A stretch of 8,276 nt of DNA from Rhodocyclales bacterium (GCA_021413665.1 JAIOPW010000352.1:1-8276), one strand, 5' to 3'; counted from the first letter of the stretch, positions 1 to 5,977 are shown. Program-made: numbers and translations. Notes: generated by a model from the sequence alone, not told the origin.

Positions 1-1
1 G

Positions 2-325
2 CATCTGCGTTGGGTCCGCGCTTCAGTCGGCAACGACGTGCGGTTGGTGGCGGTCGAGGAGATTTGTTACTTCCAGGCGGCGGACAAATACACGGCTGTG
101 TTCACGCGCGATGCCGAGTTGCTGATCCGCACTCCGGTCAAGGAACTCGCCGGGCAGCTCGATCCCGCTCAGTTCTGGCAGGTGCATCGCGGCACCCTGG
201 TGAACGTGCGGCAGGTCGTCTCGGCGCGCCACGACGCCCTGGGCCGCGTCAGCCTGAAGCTGCGCGACCGGCCGGAAACTGTGGCCGTCAGTCGCGGCCA
301 CGCGCACCTGTTCAGGCAGATGTAG
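2..325 (+). CDS. LytTR-domain response regulator, C-terminal part (5' end outside window)
   Basis: This is the C-terminal DNA-binding domain of a LytR/AlgR-type transcriptional regulator. The frame is open from the left edge and ends at TAG 323-325, leaving about 107 residues. What is seen is the usual LytTR order: a strand with VEEICYFQA, then YTAVFTRD, then LLIRTPVKEL, the hallmark FWQVHRGTLVNVRQV segment and the closing VAVSRGHAHLF. In this family the domain is a beta fold that binds direct repeats in promoters and normally sits behind a phosphorylated receiver domain. The receiver, and any partner sensor kinase, would lie to the left of the window, so the full architecture is inferred. 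The gene is convergent with mnmH and its last 14 bases overlap the end of that gene. A membrane-anchored LytTR protein without a receiver is possible but less common. Confidence 0.9.
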   Translation, partial: HLRWVRASVGNDVRLVAVEEICYFQAADKYTAVFTRDAELLIRTPVKELAGQLDPAQFWQVHRGTLVNVRQVVSARHDALGRVSLKLRDRPETVAVSRGHAHLFRQM

Positions 326-1373
326 CTAGTATTTCCGCGGCGAGCCGGTCGAGCGCCGAAGCGTCGAGCCGGTCGGTCGCGTAGCGGGTCGCGGCCGCGA
401 ACGAGTCGTAGTTGTGCGCCTGCGAACGCTGGTACAGCGGGTCGTAGTGCAGCGTCAGCAGTTCCGCGACCAGCACCGGGAAATCCCGCGCCGCGATCAG
501 CGACTTCCAGCGCTCCAGGATCTCGTTGCTTTGCAGGCCCTTGAGGTGGCCAAGCCGCTCCACCAGCCAGGCCGGATCGGCGACGGCGTAGTCGTAGTCG
601 CACAGCAGGAAGTCGACACGGGCGCGGAGCGGCGCTTCGATGCGCAGTCCCGGGGCGCCGCGGATCGCCTCCAGTAGCTGGTCGGGAAGCTGCAGGCGGC
701 CGATCTTGCGGCTCTCGGCTTCGACGAACACGGGGCGCGTCGGGTCCAGCGCGGACAGTGCGGCGAGCAGTTGCGACTCGAAACCTTTCTGCGCGGGCTG
801 CGGCTGCCCCGGCAGGTTGCCCAGCACCGAACCCTTGTGGACGGCAATCTCTTCGAGGTGCAACACCTGTGCGCCCTGCGTGGAGAGGGCTTCCAGCAGG
901 CGGCTCTTGCCGCTGCCGGTGGCGCCGGTGACGACTCGAAACTTGAGCCGGGACGGCAGCAGCACCAGTTGTTCGATGACATGCTGGCGCCAGTTCTTGT
1001 AGCCGCCCTGGATGCGATGGGCATCCCAGCCGATTTCCCGCAGGATATGGGTGAAGGCGCCGCTGCGCTGGCCGCCACGCCAGCAATACACCAGCGGCCG
1101 CCAGCTCTTGGGCTTGTCGAGCAGGCGTTCCTCGATGTGGTGCGCGATGTTCTTCGACACCAGCGCCGCGCCGAGCTTCTTGGCCTCGAACACCGAAACC
1201 TGCTTGTAGAGGGTGCCGACGCGGGCGCGTTCTTCGTCGTTCAGGACCGGCATGCTGATCGCGCCGGGCAGGCGGTCTTCGGCAAACTCGGCCGGCGCGC
1301 GAGCGTCGATGACGGCGTCGAATTGGGCGAGTTGTGCTACCGTCGCCACTCCCTTGGGCAGTTTTTCGGACAT
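312..1373 (-). CDS. mnmH: tRNA 2-selenouridine synthase (MnmH/SelU/YbbB)
   Basis: This 353-residue enzyme replaces sulfur with selenium at the wobble 2-thiouridine of tRNAs for Lys, Glu and Gln, using selenophosphate and passing through a geranylated intermediate (family knowledge). The N-terminal rhodanese domain (about residues 10-130) carries YCWRGGQRS with Cys97, the same position as the catalytic Cys97 of the E. coli enzyme. The C-terminal P-loop domain starts with GATGSGKS at residues 150-157. Length is normal for the family. ATG 1371-1373 lies 6 nt after the esterase stop, so the two genes are probably one transcript with the esterase first. No strong Shine-Dalgarno is visible before this ATG. 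The stop TGA 312-314 lies inside the convergent LytTR gene. Its function requires selD elsewhere in the genome, which cannot be seen here. The identification is secure from the Cys motif and the two-domain order. Confidence 0.96.
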   Translation of the reverse strand: MSEKLPKGVATVAQLAQFDAVIDARAPAEFAEDRLPGAISMPVLNDEERARVGTLYKQVSVFEAKKLGAALVSKNIAHHIEERLLDKPKSWRPLVYCWRGGQRSGAFTHILREIGWDAHRIQGGYKNWRQHVIEQLVLLPSRLKFRVVTGATGSGKSRLLEALSTQGAQVLHLEEIAVHKGSVLGNLPGQPQPAQKGFESQLLAALSALDPTRPVFVEAESRKIGRLQLPDQLLEAIRGAPGLRIEAPLRARVDFLLCDYDYAVADPAWLVERLGHLKGLQSNEILERWKSLIAARDFPVLVAELLTLHYDPLYQRSQAHNYDSFAAATRYATDRLDASALDRLAAEILATSA

Positions 1374-1379
1374 CGGATA

Positions 1380-2000
1380 TCAGGCCAGCAGCGGTTTGAG
1401 GGCGTTCCAGACGTGATCGAGAATCTTCGACTGCACCGCGGCGGTGGGATGGAGGCCGTCGGCCTGGTAGGCGTTCTGATCGAGGGCGATCGGCTCCAGC
1501 AGAAACGGCAGCAAGCGGACTTTTTCGCGTTTGGCGAGGTCACGGAAGGCGGCATCGAATTCCTGGGTATATTTCTGCCCGTAGTTGGGCGGCAGGCGCA
1601 TGCCGACCAGCAACACGCGCGCTCCCTGCTGCCTGGCGTGGACGAGCATGAAGGCGAGGTTGTCTTTCATCGAGCTGACCGGCAGGCCGCGCAAGCCGTC
1701 GTTGGCACCAAGTGCGAGAATGACGATCGTGGGCCTGAAATGGGCCATCGCCGTGATGAAGCGGGCGCGGCCGCCCGCCGTGGTTTCGCCGCTGATGCTG
1801 GCGTTGGCGACGGTGGCGCCGGAACCAAGCGCACTCAGTCGCTGTCCGAGCAGGGCCGGCCAGCTCTGGCTGACGGCGATGCCAAAACCGGCGGAGAGGC
1901 TGTCGCCGTAGACCAGAATGCGTTGTTCCGCCGCCGTGGCATGGAGGCCGGACAACAACAGGACAAGCAGGCAACAGTGGGAGAGAAAACGTTTGAACAT
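1380..2000 (-). CDS. tesA: secreted SGNH/GDSL esterase, TesA-like (arylesterase / thioesterase I / lysophospholipase family)
   Basis: This 206-residue protein belongs to the SGNH hydrolases, which cleave esters and thioesters with a Ser-His-Asp triad, usually in the periplasm. A signal peptide is visible: basic MFKR, a Leu-rich core, and ATAA before residue 25, suggesting cleavage near A24/E25. All conserved blocks are present: GDSLS with Ser34, the block II glycine in GETTAGG at Gly71, GAND with Asn100, and DGLHP with Asp181 and His184. Length fits mature TesA-type enzymes. The start at ATG 1998-2000 is chosen because it begins a good signal peptide; no clear Shine-Dalgarno precedes it. The reading frame stays open further upstream, but only as antisense of the ABC ATPase gene. 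mnmH follows after 6 nt. The pairing with a divergent LolD-like ATPase resembles E. coli tesA/ybbA. The precise substrate cannot be told from sequence. Confidence 0.93.
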   Translation of the reverse strand: MFKRFLSHCCLLVLLLSGLHATAAEQRILVYGDSLSAGFGIAVSQSWPALLGQRLSALGSGATVANASISGETTAGGRARFITAMAHFRPTIVILALGANDGLRGLPVSSMKDNLAFMLVHARQQGARVLLVGMRLPPNYGQKYTQEFDAAFRDLAKREKVRLLPFLLEPIALDQNAYQADGLHPTAAVQSKILDHVWNALKPLLA

Positions 2001-2688
2001 GATTCGTGATGGTGAGATGGCGGCAGCGGTGATCGACGTGCGCGCGCTGGGCAAGATCGTTCCCAGCGGTGAAAGCACGCTCACGATTCTGCACGAGATT
2101 TCGTTCGCCGTGACTTCCGGCGAGGCGGTGGCCATTGTCGGCGCCTCAGGCTCTGGAAAATCGACCTTGCTGGGATTGATGGCGGGCCTCGACCTGCCCT
2201 CGTCCGGCGTGGTTCGGCTCGGCGGGCAGGATCTCGCCGAGCTCGACGAGGATGACCGTGCTGCGCTGCGCGGGCGCCTGCTCGGCTTCGTCTTCCAGTC
2301 CTTCCAGTTGCTGCCGGCCCTGACGGCGCTGGAAAACACCATGCTGCCGCTGGAACTCGCGGGTCGCGCCGATGCGCGGGCGACGGCGGAAGCGATGCTG
2401 GGTCGCGTCGGCCTCGGCGCGCGCCTGGCGCACTACCCGAAGCACCTTTCCGGCGGCGAGCAGCAGCGCGTGGCGCTGGCGCGCGCTTTCGCCATGCGGC
2501 CGCAATTGCTGCTGGCCGACGAGCCGACCGGCAACCTCGATGCCGCCACCGGGGAACAGGTCATCGACCTGATGTTCGCCATGAACGCCGAGGCCGGCAC
2601 CACCCTGATCCTGGTGACTCACGACGAGGCGCTGGCGCATCGTTGCGGGCGGACGCTGCGGCTGGACGCGGGGCGTATCGTTGCTTAG
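1999..2688 (+). CDS. ybbA: ABC transporter ATP-binding protein, LolD/MacB (YbbA-like) family
   Basis: This is the cytoplasmic ATPase subunit of an ABC transporter, 229 residues from ATG 1999. All motifs are intact: Walker A GASGSGKST (48-56), Q-loop FQSFQLLP (Gln100), signature LSGGEQQRVALARA (150-163), Walker B LLLADEPTGNLD (170-181) with the catalytic glutamate Glu175, and the H-loop THDE (His208). The short single-domain form with PTGNLD places it with LolD, MacB and FtsE, which act with FtsX-like permeases on lipoproteins, toxins or cell envelope parts. The start is uncertain: ATG 1999 overlaps the esterase start codon, while ATG 2017 (223 residues) has only GGTGAG directly against it, too close for good binding. 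Divergence from a TesA-like esterase recalls E. coli ybbA/tesA. Unlike ybbAP, no permease gene follows, so its partner must be encoded elsewhere. The substrate is unknown. Confidence 0.93.
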   Translation: MIRDGEMAAAVIDVRALGKIVPSGESTLTILHEISFAVTSGEAVAIVGASGSGKSTLLGLMAGLDLPSSGVVRLGGQDLAELDEDDRAALRGRLLGFVFQSFQLLPALTALENTMLPLELAGRADARATAEAMLGRVGLGARLAHYPKHLSGGEQQRVALARAFAMRPQLLLADEPTGNLDAATGEQVIDLMFAMNAEAGTTLILVTHDEALAHRCGRTLRLDAGRIVA

Positions 2689-2689
2689 A

Positions 2690-2721
2690 GTCCTTGGAAG
2701 GACCGAAGCCGGCCTTGCCGG
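2690..2721 (+). repeat. two short inverted repeats behind the ABC ATPase gene
   Basis: Just after the ATPase stop there are two small hairpin-capable palindromes: GTCCTT-GG-AAGGAC (2690-2703) and CCGGC-CTT-GCCGG (2709-2721). No T-run follows either one, so they do not form a standard intrinsic terminator. They could slow transcription, protect the mRNA end, or be chance in GC-rich DNA. The rest of the 100-base gap up to the small antitoxin gene shows no clear -35/-10 pair. Confidence 0.35.
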
Positions 2722-2758
2722 GAATTGCCTTGTCTGAGCCGGTTATTCTGTCCAAACT

Positions 2759-2786
2759 GGTCAGGCTGGTTCCAATGGAGGTGACC
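2759..2786 (+). promoter_or_regulatory. possible antitoxin operator (inverted repeats before the small gene)
   Basis: GGTCA at 2759-2763 and TGACC at 2782-2786 form an inverted pair, and between them lies the 9-base palindrome TCCA-A-TGGA (2771-2779). Phd/YefM antitoxins usually repress their own promoter by binding palindromes next to the start codon, so the place is right. The arms are short, the spacing is wide and one arm overlaps the ribosome binding site, so this is only a candidate. Confidence 0.25.
2777..2784 (+). promoter_or_regulatory. strong Shine-Dalgarno of the small antitoxin gene
   Basis: GGAGGTGA is an eight-base match to the anti-Shine-Dalgarno of 16S rRNA and ends 4 nt before ATG 2789. 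It is the strongest ribosome binding site in the window. It shows that the short frame behind it was, and perhaps still is, translated, and it fixes the start of that frame. Confidence 0.8.
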
Positions 2787-2788
2787 GA

Positions 2789-2932
2789 ATGCAGACCGTC
2801 AGCCTGTTCGACGCCAACACCCATCTTTCGCGCCTGATCGACCAGATCGCCACGGGCGCGGAAACCGAGATAGTGGTTTCCCGCAACGGCGAGCCCGTGG
2901 CGGGCTACGGCGCGATGGTGATGGCGGTTTGA
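2789..2932 (+). CDS. truncated Phd/YefM-family antitoxin, orphan, probably degraded
   Basis: This 47-residue frame begins MQTVSLFDANTHLSRLIDQI and continues to SRNGEPVA. That matches the N-terminal DNA-binding half of Phd/YefM (prevent-host-death) antitoxins of the kind paired with VapC/PIN toxins, typically with MQTVSLFEAKTHLSRL and SRNGKPVARL. Such proteins are usually about 75-85 residues; here the C-terminal toxin-binding half is missing and the end reads GYGAMVMAV. The start is fixed by a near-perfect Shine-Dalgarno. No toxin gene follows: the stop TGA 2930-2932 abuts the stop of convergent hpnE. One extra base after position 2902 would give PVARL and a frame running to TGA 2974-2976, so a frameshift near the PVA codons is likely. 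It is either a relic of a lost toxin-antitoxin pair or a stand-alone DNA-binding peptide. Family call is good from motif memory; activity is unknown. Confidence 0.75.
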   Translation: MQTVSLFDANTHLSRLIDQIATGAETEIVVSRNGEPVAGYGAMVMAV

Positions 2933-4297
2933 TCAGGCGGAAAGAATCGCCCGCGCCGCCGTCACGCCGCTTCTGACCGCGCCTTCCAGCGTCGCCGGGT
3001 AATCGCCGGCCACGTAGTCGCCGGCCAGCCAAAGTCCGGGCAGTTCGGTACGCGCGCCGGGTCGTTGCAGATTCGGCACGCAGGCGAAGGTGGCGCGTTT
3101 TTCGGTGATGGTTTGCACGGCCAGTGGTGCCGGCAGGTTCGGTACCAGGCGGGCGATCTCATCGTGGATGCCGCGCTCCAGCTCGGTCGTCGGCACGTCC
3201 AGATGGCGGCCCCGCGCGCTGATTACGGCGGCGATCAGGCCGTCTTGGCCGCACAGGGTGCCGCGGTCGAACAGCCACTGCGCGAGCCCGGCGTCCACGC
3301 CGAGCATGGGTCGCGGCAGGCGCACCCAGTCGGGGTAGCTGAAGTAGCCGGTGACAATGGGTTCCCAGTCGAAGTGTTCCACGTGATGCGCCAGTTCCGG
3401 CACCAGGCTGGCGAGGTGGTAGGGGGCGACGGCGAGTACCACTTGCGCGAACGGGCCGGCGTCGTCGATGTGCCAGCCGTCCGCATCGCGTCGCAGCGCA
3501 GCGACGCGATGACCGGGATGCACGGCGCCGCCGCGCGCGGCGATGAACTCCGCCGCAGGTTCGGGAAACAGGGCGGTGAGATCGACTTGCGGCAGCAACA
3601 TGTCGCTGGCCTCGCGCCTGCCGGCGAGGCTGTCGCGCAAGACATTGGCCATGACCTGGGCCGAGGCACGGTCGGCAGGTGTGTTGAGGGCGGCGATACA
3701 CAAGGGTTCCCACAAAAGTCGGCGCTGGCGAGACGGCGTTTTGTTCCGGTCCAGCCACCCGGTTACGGTGGTATCCGGCTCAATGCGGAATTTTCCGGCT
3801 TGCAATCCCTGCATGAGGCGGATCGCCGCCCATTTCTCGCGCCAGTCGAGCCCTTGCGCCAGCAGCAGCGCAAACGCCGTGTGCAGCGGCGCCGGCAGGT
3901 GCGGCGCGCTCATGACGAATTCGCCGGGGAATTCGAAGCGTAGCGGCGTGCGGCGCAGCAGTCGCTCCGGAACGGCACCGACCGCGCGCATCAGGCGCAG
4001 GGTTTCGGTATAGGCGCCGACCAGGATATGCTGGCCGTTGTCGACGGTGAAGCCGTCGATCCGCGAGGCGCGGGCGCGGCCGCCGAGTATGCGAGAGGCC
4101 TCGAATACCTCGACCGGCCGGCCGGCGGCAGCCAGTTCGACGGCGGCGGCCAGCCCGGCGTATCCCGCGCCGATGACGGCGATGTTCTCCGCCGCCGGGC
4201 CGTCCCAAGGCGGAGTTCGTGTCGCCCCGGAGGCCGCGGCAGCGGCCGAACCAGCGTCACCCCCTTTCGCGGAAAGGGGGGCGGGGGGTATGCTCAT
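2933..4297 (-). CDS. hpnE: hydroxysqualene dehydroxylase / squalene-associated FAD-dependent amine oxidase family protein HpnE
   Basis: HpnE is the last enzyme of the bacterial three-step route to squalene, reducing hydroxysqualene to squalene with FAD (family knowledge). The protein has 454 residues. The dinucleotide-binding motif VIGAGYAGLAAA has its glycines at 43, 45 and 48, followed by EVFEASRILGGRA. The C-terminal FAD-contact segment LWLAGDYVAGDYPATLEGAV is intact, and the protein ends normally at ARAILSA. The start ATG 4295-4297 forms an ATGA overlap with the stop of hpnD, typical of translational coupling, and no other start lies between it and the FAD motif. The first 37 residues are Pro/Ala/Gly rich and look unlike a folded domain; part of this stretch is encoded by a perfect palindrome at 4260-4280. 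The stop abuts the stop of the small antitoxin gene. Identity is supported by the adjacent hpnD and hpnC. Confidence 0.95.
   Translation of the reverse strand: MSIPPAPLSAKGGDAGSAAAAASGATRTPPWDGPAAENIAVIGAGYAGLAAAVELAAAGRPVEVFEASRILGGRARASRIDGFTVDNGQHILVGAYTETLRLMRAVGAVPERLLRRTPLRFEFPGEFVMSAPHLPAPLHTAFALLLAQGLDWREKWAAIRLMQGLQAGKFRIEPDTTVTGWLDRNKTPSRQRRLLWEPLCIAALNTPADRASAQVMANVLRDSLAGRREASDMLLPQVDLTALFPEPAAEFIAARGGAVHPGHRVAALRRDADGWHIDDAGPFAQVVLAVAPYHLASLVPELAHHVEHFDWEPIVTGYFSYPDWVRLPRPMLGVDAGLAQWLFDRGTLCGQDGLIAAVISARGRHLDVPTTELERGIHDEIARLVPNLPAPLAVQTITEKRATFACVPNLQRPGARTELPGLWLAGDYVAGDYPATLEGAVRSGVTAARAILSA
4260..4280. repeat. perfect inverted repeat inside the 5' coding end of hpnE
   Basis: CCCCCTTTC (4260-4268) pairs with GAAAGGGGG (4272-4280) around a 3-base GCG loop, giving a 9-bp stem. 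A second G-run (4284-4288) follows. The repeat encodes residues of about 6-13 of HpnE (APLSAKGG) in the low-complexity leader. Its form resembles the short palindromic units often scattered between genes in GC-rich proteobacteria. A structural role at the hpnD-hpnE junction is possible but not shown. Confidence 0.7.
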
Positions 4298-5127
4298 TGG
4301 CTGATCCAGGTCTTGCCTGCCAGCCACAGCTTGCGCAGCGGCGGCAGGGAAATGCGTTGGTCCAGCACGCGGAAGCGATCGCGCACGATCTCGTCGAGTG
4401 TCGCGCGGTAGATGGCGGCCATGATCAGGCCGGCGCGCTGCGCTTTGCGGTCGGCGGCGGGAAGCTGGGCAAAGGCCAGGCCGTAAGTGGCACGGGCGCG
4501 CTCGACCTGGAACTCCATGAGCCGGCGGAAGTTGTCCGTATAGTTGGCCTGGAGCAGGTCGGCTTCGCTGACACCGAAGCGCGACAGATCGTCCTGCGGC
4601 AGGTAGATGCGGCCGCGCCGCGCGTCTTCGCCGACATCGCGGATGATGTTGGTGAGCTGGAAGGCCAGCCCCAGGTCGTGCGCGTACTTCAGCGTCAGGC
4701 GGTCGGTATAGCCGAAGATCTCCGCCGCGAGCAGGCCGACGACGCTGGCGACACGGTAGCAGTAGAGGTGCAGTGCCTTGAAATCGGCATAGCGGACCTG
4801 GTCGAGGTCCATCTCCATGCCGTCGATGATTTCCAGCAATTGTTCCTGCGGCAGCGAAAAACCCGTCAGGGACACGGCCAGCGCCTGCGTCACCGGATGC
4901 GTCGGCCGGCCCGCGAACAGCGCCTTGACTTCGTCGCGCCACCAGCCGAGCTTGGCGCGCGCCAGCGCCGGATCGGGACATTCATCGACGACATCGTCGA
5001 CTTCGCGGCAGAAGGCATACAGCGCGGTGATGGCCTGGCGTCGAGCCGGTTCCAGAAACAGGAAGCTGTAGTAGAAGCTGGAGCCGCTGGCGGCCGCGCG
5101 TTCCTGGCAGTATTGATCGGGCGTCAC
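4294..5127 (-). CDS. hpnD: presqualene diphosphate synthase HpnD
   Basis: HpnD condenses two farnesyl diphosphates to presqualene diphosphate, the first step towards squalene. From GTG the protein has 277 residues. It belongs to the squalene/phytoene synthase family: the first aspartate-rich motif is REVDDVVDE (Asp44, Asp45, Asp48), the substrate motif is YCYRVASVVGLL (122-133), and the second aspartate-rich motif is IIRDVGEDARRGRIYLP (Asp164, Asp168). GTG 5125-5127 is chosen as start because it forms a GTGA overlap with the hpnC stop and gives VTPDQYCQ, the usual beginning of HpnD. An in-frame ATG at 5163 would add 12 residues (MALAGPPPGRKA) and overlap hpnC by 40 nt; it lacks a clear Shine-Dalgarno. 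The gene lies between hpnC and hpnE with overlaps at both ends, so the three are almost certainly one transcript and are coupled in translation. Confidence 0.95.
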   Translation of the reverse strand: MTPDQYCQERAAASGSSFYYSFLFLEPARRQAITALYAFCREVDDVVDECPDPALARAKLGWWRDEVKALFAGRPTHPVTQALAVSLTGFSLPQEQLLEIIDGMEMDLDQVRYADFKALHLYCYRVASVVGLLAAEIFGYTDRLTLKYAHDLGLAFQLTNIIRDVGEDARRGRIYLPQDDLSRFGVSEADLLQANYTDNFRRLMEFQVERARATYGLAFAQLPAADRKAQRAGLIMAAIYRATLDEIVRDRFRVLDQRISLPPLRKLWLAGKTWISQ

Positions 5128-5960
5128 GGCTTTGCGTCCAGGGGGCGGACCAGCGAGCGCCACATGATCAGTGTCCAGTCGAGTGGCCGGAGAACGGGAC
5201 GCCGGGTGAAGACATCGAAGTCAATGGCCTCGATCTTGTCCAGGATGCGCAGCCCGCCGGCGACGATGGCGCGGATTTCCAGGCCCATGCGTCCGGGTAG
5301 ATACCAGCCCAGCGGGGCGCCGGAGAGCATCAGGCTGCGGGCGCGTTCGACCTGGAATCGCAGCAATTGCCGAAAGTCGGCGCTGGCGGCACGGCGCCTG
5401 ATGTCATCGTCACTGACACCGAAGCGCGCCATCTCGTCCTGTGGCAGGTAGATTCTTCCGTTGGTGCCCTTGGCGGCGTCGATGCCGACATCCTGCCAGT
5501 GGTTGATCAGTTGCAGCGCCGAGCAGACGGCATCGGAGCGCGACAGGTTCTCTGCCGAGGCATGGCCGAACAGGTGCAGCAGCAAGCGGCCTACGGGATC
5601 GGCGGAACGGCGGCAGTAGTCCATCAGTTCGGCGAAGTCGCGATAGCGGTCCTTGCCGATGTCTTGCGTGAAGGCATCGAGCAGGTCGCGGAACAGTTGC
5701 AGCGGCAGTTCATGGCCGGCGATAACGGGGCGCAGCCGCAGGAACACCGGATGCCGCGTTGGCTCGCCGCCCTCGATGGCGTCGAGTTCCGCCATGTAGC
5801 CGGCCAGAAGTGCGCGCCGTTGCTGCGGCGAAAGCTCGCCTTCGTCGGCGAAATCGTCCGCACTGCGGGCAAAGCCGTAGATGGCGGCCACCGGCTCACG
5901 CAAGTGCTGCGGCAGAAGAACCGAGGCAACGGGGAAGTTTTCGTAGTGTTCGACAGCCAT
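5124..5960 (-). CDS. hpnC: hydroxysqualene synthase HpnC (squalene synthase family)
   Basis: HpnC converts presqualene diphosphate to hydroxysqualene, the middle step of the HpnDCE route (family knowledge). The protein has 278 residues from ATG 5958-5960 and starts MAVEHYENFPVAS, the usual HpnC beginning, so this start is preferred to any upstream in-frame start. The first aspartate motif is SADDFADE (Asp35, Asp36, Asp39). The second is NHWQDVGIDAAKG (Asp157, Asp161), where NHWQDV is typical of HpnC and differs from the IIRDVGED of HpnD. Then follow GRIYLPQDEMARFGVSDDD and the helical C-terminus. It is the first gene of the hpnCDE operon, and its stop overlaps the GTG of hpnD. No Shine-Dalgarno is seen before the ATG, and a -10-like TATACT lies only 11 nt upstream. 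The organism therefore probably makes squalene for hopanoids; the cyclase gene is not in view. Confidence 0.95.
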   Translation of the reverse strand: MAVEHYENFPVASVLLPQHLREPVAAIYGFARSADDFADEGELSPQQRRALLAGYMAELDAIEGGEPTRHPVFLRLRPVIAGHELPLQLFRDLLDAFTQDIGKDRYRDFAELMDYCRRSADPVGRLLLHLFGHASAENLSRSDAVCSALQLINHWQDVGIDAAKGTNGRIYLPQDEMARFGVSDDDIRRRAASADFRQLLRFQVERARSLMLSGAPLGWYLPGRMGLEIRAIVAGGLRILDKIEAIDFDVFTRRPVLRPLDWTLIMWRSLVRPLDAKP

Positions 5961-5971
5961 GATGCGGCAGA

Positions 5972-5977
5972 AGTATA
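5972..5977 (-). promoter_or_regulatory. candidate -10 element for hpnCDE
   Basis: Read on the minus strand, TATACT matches the sigma-70 -10 consensus at five of six bases and is the only AT-rich block before hpnC. No convincing TTGACA-like -35 lies 16-18 bp upstream; the sequence there is GAGGGT. If used, transcription would begin about 5 nt before the hpnC ATG, giving an almost leaderless message, which would agree with the absence of a Shine-Dalgarno. Confidence 0.35.

Noticed and set aside
771..2009. A 412-codon open frame on the plus strand opposite mnmH and the esterase
   Set aside because: It is antisense to two genes with intact catalytic motifs; its composition shows no domain, and long antisense frames are expected at this GC content.
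2725..2758. A sigma-70 promoter for the small antitoxin gene
   Set aside because: TTGCCT or TTGTCT could serve as -35, but no block at 16-18 bp spacing matches the -10 well, so no call is made.
4298..4981. Upstream extension of the hpnE frame to about 680 residues
   Set aside because: It would overlap most of hpnD; the ATGA overlap at 4294-4297 gives a normal-length HpnE.
4219..5451. A 410-codon open frame on the plus strand opposite hpnD and hpnC
   Set aside because: It shadows hpnD and hpnC, has no recognisable motif and no ribosome binding site, and its product is rich in residues typical of reverse-strand shadows.
2933..5960. Carotenoid (phytoene synthase/desaturase) pathway instead of squalene
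   Set aside because: Two adjacent synthase paralogues with HpnC-type NHWQDV and HpnD-type RDVGED plus one HpnE-like oxidoreductase fit the squalene route; carotenoid clusters usually have a single synthase.
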